The notes under the pieces are model-generated. The model was not told the origin of the DNA. It did not search any database and saw only the letters and a list, made by a program, of their open reading frames with translations. The position numbers and the translations under genes were made by a program. Shown one piece after another: positions 62,601-64,000 of a stretch of 64,000 bases of DNA. The stretch spans positions 22,841,273 through 22,905,272 of the forward strand of contig CM063248.1 of assembly GCA_032158295.1 (NCBI GenBank). Direction: 5' to 3'. How positions within the stretch are numbered: the stretch's first letter is position 1; each line of letters begins with the position of its first letter. Source of the stretch: Pycnopodia helianthoides. Lineage: Eukaryota; Echinodermata; Asteroidea; Forcipulatida; Asteriidae.

Positions 62601-62966
62601 AAGAAGAAATTAAGAACTTCTGTAAAGGGGAGGTGAGTTCAAAGAAAATTTTAATTTCAAAACTTATTTTGATTGATTTATGATATATTATTAAATTAAC
62701 TTGGTAAAGTGATTTTCCTGAATGTTAACGATTGGTAAGGTTATTGTTTGCTTTATTAGAGTATAAAATGTTTAGTATTCATTAGACCATATAAACTGCA
62801 TTTAACCAAACCAATTAACTTAGCCTTTCTGATGTTTTGACAGATGGCTCATTTTAAGATACCCAAGATTGTTCACTTTGTGGCTGAGTTTCCTCTGACT
62901 GTGACTGGCAAAGTGCAGAAGTTTAAGATGAGAGAAGACATGGAGACTCTCCTGGATACAAAGTAG
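44481..62966 (+). CDS. ACSF2: Mitochondrial medium-chain acyl-CoA synthetase, ACSF2 orthologue (13 exons)
   Basis: The coding exons are 44481-44677, 47965-48142, 49827-50009, 50958-51076, 51829-51994, 57970-58065, 59467-59615, 60457-60625, 61545-61652, 61854-62005, 62270-62411, 62522-62632 and 62844-62966. They sum to 1893 nt, 630 residues; human ACSF2 is about 615. Every intron is GT...AG and all phases join. The start ATG (AAAATGG context) follows an in-frame TAG at 44427. Residues 1-65 are rich in Arg and Ser with few acids, as in a mitochondrial presequence. Motifs: phosphate loop [11 protein letters not shown] at 279-289, PLYHCFG 322-328, YGTPTMF, YGLTE 422-426, TGD 505-507, [13 protein letters not shown] 521-533, and catalytic Lys613 in TVTGKVQK. 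The enzyme activates medium-chain fatty acids with ATP to acyl-AMP and then acyl-CoA. The order of motifs and absence of defects indicate a working gene. Confidence 0.96.
44783..45578. mobile_element. Mutator-like non-autonomous element with 211-bp inverted ends
   Basis: The arms 44783-44993 and 45367-45578 are nearly exact inverted copies, starting TAGCCCCATGAATAGGGCCA. The 9-bp target duplication TACCTAATC is at 44774-44782 and 45579-45587. Long inverted ends plus a 9-bp duplication fit MULEs. The interior has a further inverted pair (TTAGTCTTGGTGCAA and TTGCACCAAGACTA). No transposase. It lies in ACSF2 intron 1. The two open frames on opposite strands are just the mirrored arms. Confidence 0.85.
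45603..46335 (-). pseudogene. L2/CR1-type LINE, reverse-transcriptase 3' end, decayed
   Basis: Minus-strand reading gives [22 protein letters not shown] text ([14 protein letters not shown] near 46240-46270), then [14 protein letters not shown] and [19 protein letters not shown] pieces across frames, then [20 protein letters not shown] (about 45905-45965), the typical C-terminus of CR1/L2 reverse transcriptases. It ends near TTATATAGCGCATTAC at 45620, followed by an ATTATT tail. Several stops and frameshifts. It sits in ACSF2 intron 1. Confidence 0.85.
46480..47190 (-). pseudogene. Second LINE reverse-transcriptase 3' end, frameshifted
   Basis: The minus strand from about 47184 down reads [20 protein letters not shown], then [20 protein letters not shown] and [15 protein letters not shown]. 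The frame then shifts near SRNRTS (46930) and ends with a [18 protein letters not shown] text. The 3' end near 46480 has (TTGAA)n on the minus strand, plus-strand AATTC repeats at 46467-46490. This is a different lineage from the preceding LINE. Confidence 0.8.
47965..48142 (+). CDS. ACSF2: ACSF2 exon 2
   Basis: Residues 66-125. Acceptor CTTCTCCTCAG. Contains [18 protein letters not shown], the PDRESLIF strand and RTFAQFKEE, collinear with vertebrate ACSF2. Ends at a codon boundary before GTGAGT. Confidence 0.93.
48393..49501 (+). repeat. 29-bp minisatellite, about 38 copies, ACSF2 intron 2
   Basis: Unit GACAAGGCAGTTTGGCTAGA followed by ACCCTTACA. The main variation is AAGG against ATGG in the GACAAGG segment. 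The last five or so units drift (TCTGGCTAGC, ACCCTTAATA). It is followed at 49503-49540 by an AATAAT run and AAAGCGCCATC, a SINE-tail-like fragment. Confidence 0.95.
49827..50009 (+). CDS. ACSF2: ACSF2 exon 3
   Basis: Residues 126-186. Acceptor TTCTGTTTAG. Contains [20 protein letters not shown] and [16 protein letters not shown], the first adenylation-fold core. Donor GTAATG. Confidence 0.95.
50372..50735 (+). mobile_element. tRNA-derived SINE, copy 2 (ACSF2 intron 3)
   Basis: Head GTTTCGTGGCCGAGCGG, AAGAGCACCGGACTCAAGCT, B-box-like GAGTTTGAGTCCC, then GTGTCCTTAAGAGCAAGATA and GTCAGATGGGACATTAAGCC, ending in AATAATAATAATTATTATC. The A- and B-boxes are both readable. Confidence 0.85.
50958..51076 (+). 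CDS. ACSF2: ACSF2 exon 4
   Basis: Residues 187-225 plus two bases of codon 226. Acceptor [19 protein letters not shown], then LQELCPEL and GQLKSA. Donor GTAAAT. Confidence 0.93.
51105..51500 (+). mobile_element. tRNA-derived SINE, copy 3 (ACSF2 intron 4)
   Basis: Head TGTCGTGGCCGAGTGGTCAA, B-box GGGTTCGAGTCCC, shared body GTGTCCTTAAGCAAGACAC and CAGATGGGACGTAAAG, tail AAAGCGCTATATAAAAAC then ATTATTATT. It starts 29 bp after the exon 4 donor. Confidence 0.9.
51829..51994 (+). CDS. ACSF2: ACSF2 exon 5
   Basis: Residues 226-281. [10 protein letters not shown] at the start and [10 protein letters not shown] at the end, so the phosphate-binding loop is cut by the intron after FTS. Donor GTGAGT. 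The following intron is 5975 bp and mostly minisatellite. Confidence 0.95.
52020..56407 (+). repeat. 42-bp minisatellite, about 100 copies, ACSF2 intron 5
   Basis: Unit begins AGCATCATCAAGATGAATGT and continues CCCAAACCCACTCCCTCAGTCT. Because 42 is a multiple of three, long frames stay open on both strands (219 and 232 residues at the left edge); these are not genes. The outer parts (52020-52670 and 55150-56407) are almost perfect. The middle (52670-55140) is full of one- or few-base losses (CCAAACC, CTCCTCAG, AGCATATC). Confidence 0.95.
57240..57786 (+). repeat. 45-bp minisatellite, about 12 copies, ACSF2 intron 5
   Basis: Unit GGTGTTTAACTGGTTAAGGC then ATGTTGGCTTGTTAATACGTCATCC. Small indels (TAAACTGG, TAATTACG) occur. 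Degenerate precursors of the same words occur back to about 56950. It ends 183 bp before exon 6. Confidence 0.93.
57970..58065 (+). CDS. ACSF2: ACSF2 exon 6
   Basis: Residues 282-313. [20 protein letters not shown] completes the ATP-phosphate loop begun in exon 5. Acceptor AAATTTCAG, donor GTAATA. Confidence 0.95.
59467..59615 (+). CDS. ACSF2: ACSF2 exon 7
   Basis: Residues 314-362 plus two bases of codon 363. [17 protein letters not shown] and the [20 protein letters not shown] stretch. Acceptor GATTGTTGCAG, donor GTAAGT. Confidence 0.94.
60457..60625 (+). CDS. ACSF2: ACSF2 exon 8
   Basis: Residues 363-419. [15 protein letters not shown], then [16 protein letters not shown] and QLNMKDVC. 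Ends at a codon boundary (TGT|GTAAGA). Confidence 0.94.
61376..61450 (+). repeat. tRNA-like sequence (SINE head or tRNA pseudogene) in ACSF2 intron 8
   Basis: GCGCTGGATAGCTCAGTTTG contains a strong A-box, and GGTCGCTGATTCAAATTTA a weak B-box. About 73 nt long, but the acceptor stem does not pair well at the 3' side and B-box bases are altered, so a working tRNA is unlikely. Confidence 0.5.
61545..61652 (+). CDS. ACSF2: ACSF2 exon 9
   Basis: Residues 420-455. [13 protein letters not shown], the adenine-pocket YGxTE motif (vertebrate ACSF2 has YGTTE). Acceptor TTCGTTGTAG, donor GTAAGT. Confidence 0.94.
61854..62005 (+). CDS. ACSF2: ACSF2 exon 10
   Basis: Residues 456-505 plus two bases of codon 506. 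[18 protein letters not shown] and RWFHTG. The TGD motif is split by intron 10 between G and D. Donor GTAAGT. Confidence 0.94.
62270..62411 (+). CDS. ACSF2: ACSF2 exon 11
   Basis: Residues 506-553. [19 protein letters not shown], then [15 protein letters not shown]: the ribose-binding Asp507, hinge Arg522 and C-terminal domain start. Acceptor CTTCTTTAG, donor GTGGAT. Confidence 0.95.
62522..62632 (+). CDS. ACSF2: ACSF2 exon 12
   Basis: Residues 554-590. [20 protein letters not shown] and [10 protein letters not shown]. Acceptor GTAATGCAG, donor GTGAGT. Confidence 0.94.
62844..62966 (+). CDS. ACSF2: ACSF2 exon 13 and stop
   Basis: Residues 591-630. [20 protein letters not shown], then [11 protein letters not shown] with catalytic Lys613, and a TAG stop at 62964. 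There is no peroxisomal tripeptide at the C-terminus (ends DTK). Confidence 0.95.
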   Translation: MAHFKIPKIVHFVAEFPLTVTGKVQKFKMREDMETLLDTK

Positions 62967-63100
62967 TGATATAAGACAAATGATGGGAAACTGGTTTCTA
63001 TGTTTGAGTTGTGCATTCCCCACATACTGCTCAGCGTACGCAAAGAGTATAGCTTAGATCAAGGACAATTGGGTAAATCATTTTATAATTATTGTTTCAG

Positions 63101-63106
63101 AATAAA
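63101..63106 (+). promoter_or_regulatory. Candidate ACSF2 poly(A) signal AATAAA
   Basis: First AATAAA on the plus strand after the ACSF2 stop, 135 bp downstream. A TG-rich stretch follows at 63288. The cleavage site is not visible. Confidence 0.55.
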
Positions 63107-63287
63107 AACAAAAGGATTGATGACCTGACCCCTTTGCTGTTCATATTAAGTTTTTGACCAAATTTGTGATAATTGTATGAATATTGGATCCTTATCCATC
63201 TTCATGATTTCAAAATGAAATATTTCTTGAGTTTCAAAGCACATGTCTAAGCACCGTCTTCTATGTACAATGATACACAACGGCACT

Positions 63288-63320
63288 TGTGTGTGTGGTG
63301 TGTGTGTGTGTGTGTGTGTA
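63288..63320. repeat. GT microsatellite
   Basis: (GT)n run with one GG interruption, in the 3' flank of ACSF2. Confidence 0.9.
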
Positions 63321-64000
63321 CGTCTACGCCGGCTGTGGCTGTGACCTGTTCATAGCTCAAAGAGGTCACAAGAGTCATGAATATTCATTGACTTGCATAT
63401 TCTTCTGATTGGCCGCCAGGAAGGAACCCATTTCAAACATAAGTGCTTTGTGTCTACAGTTCCGGATGTTAGAAATCTAAGCATTTGACCTTTTTTGTTG
63501 CACAAACATTCAAACTTTCTAAATTTGTTCGCTTGTGAAAATGATTGTTGTTAGTTCTTTCATCCAAACACGGGCAATGCATCTTTAAATTCCATGCTGG
63601 TATGTATTATTTAGATGATTGAAAGGAAATATGAACTATTTCATGTGCCAATTGATGACTTTTCATCATACATCATTTGACTTTGTATAATTTTGAAATT
63701 TTGATAGTAAGTTTTAAAATGTATGTATAAATCTTTAAAATCATGTGACTGTTAATGCAGGAGATAAAAGGCTGAGTTCCCTAAATGTGGTTAATCAAAA
63801 GGATCTTAGTAAAAGCGTCAAATATTCTTGATTATATTTGGTCCAAAATGAGCAACAAAATACTTAATTCAAATTGAAAGGTTCGTGTGATTTTATGAAA
63901 TTATCTCCCAATAACCAACAAGCGTCACTTTTTAATACTATAATCTATTTTTCTAGTTAAATTTTTAAGGTGATTATCATGTAATTGATTATCATGTAAT
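63321..64000. other. 3' flank of ACSF2, no gene recognised
   Basis: AT-rich DNA without a convincing open frame. The last bases hold a direct repeat GATTATCATGTAATT at 63973-64000. Confidence 0.6.

Overview
This is an animal nuclear window. It contains one spliced gene with canonical GT/AG introns, surrounded by dense transposon-derived DNA. Several repeat families look like those I remember from sea stars: a short inverted-repeat element whose ends begin TTAAAGGCACTGGACA, a family beginning GGGCCCAATTTCATAG with internal TGCTTAGCA motifs, and a tRNA-derived SINE ending in ATT repeats. I therefore suggest an echinoderm, most likely an asteroid. That assignment rests on memory of repeat families and was not checked against a database.

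Layout. Positions 1-2044 hold a broken LINE endonuclease domain (minus strand), split by a hAT-like element and bounded by a MITE. Positions 2424-40184 form one very large, imperfect inverted duplication. The left arm is about 2424-13671, the spacer 13672-16944 and the right arm 16945-40184. Both arms carry a repeated module of about 600 bp that contains an exon-like segment of about 89 nt with splice-site-like edges, plus a tRNA-like A-box/B-box segment. In the right arm this module has expanded to a tandem array of 13 copies (about 17.3-25.4 kb). Later insertions make the arms unequal: a hAT-like element (11522-12886), a 3-kb repeat (7990-11003), a 6.87-kb TA-flanked transposon with its own nested elements (25836-32700), and a 2.43-kb element with perfect inverted ends (36493-38922).

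Positions 40185-44480 are mostly featureless apart from a MITE with a SINE nested in it. The only confident host gene lies at 44481-62966 (+). It is the complete 13-exon coding region of a mitochondrial medium-chain acyl-CoA synthetase, the ACSF2 orthologue, of 630 residues. All exon phases fit, all adenylate-forming enzyme motifs are present, and an in-frame stop precedes the start codon. Its introns hold a Mutator-like long-TIR element, two LINE 3' ends, two SINEs and three minisatellites (29, 42 and 45 bp units). The 42-bp array alone fills about 4.4 kb of intron 5. The last kilobase is 3' flank with a likely poly(A) signal and a GT microsatellite.

No bacterial operon, CRISPR array or phage is present. 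Almost all other long open frames are shadows or lie in repeats. The most unusual structure is the inverted locus built from exon-like cassettes. The sequence does not say whether these are spliced into a transcript or are simply a homogenised repeat.
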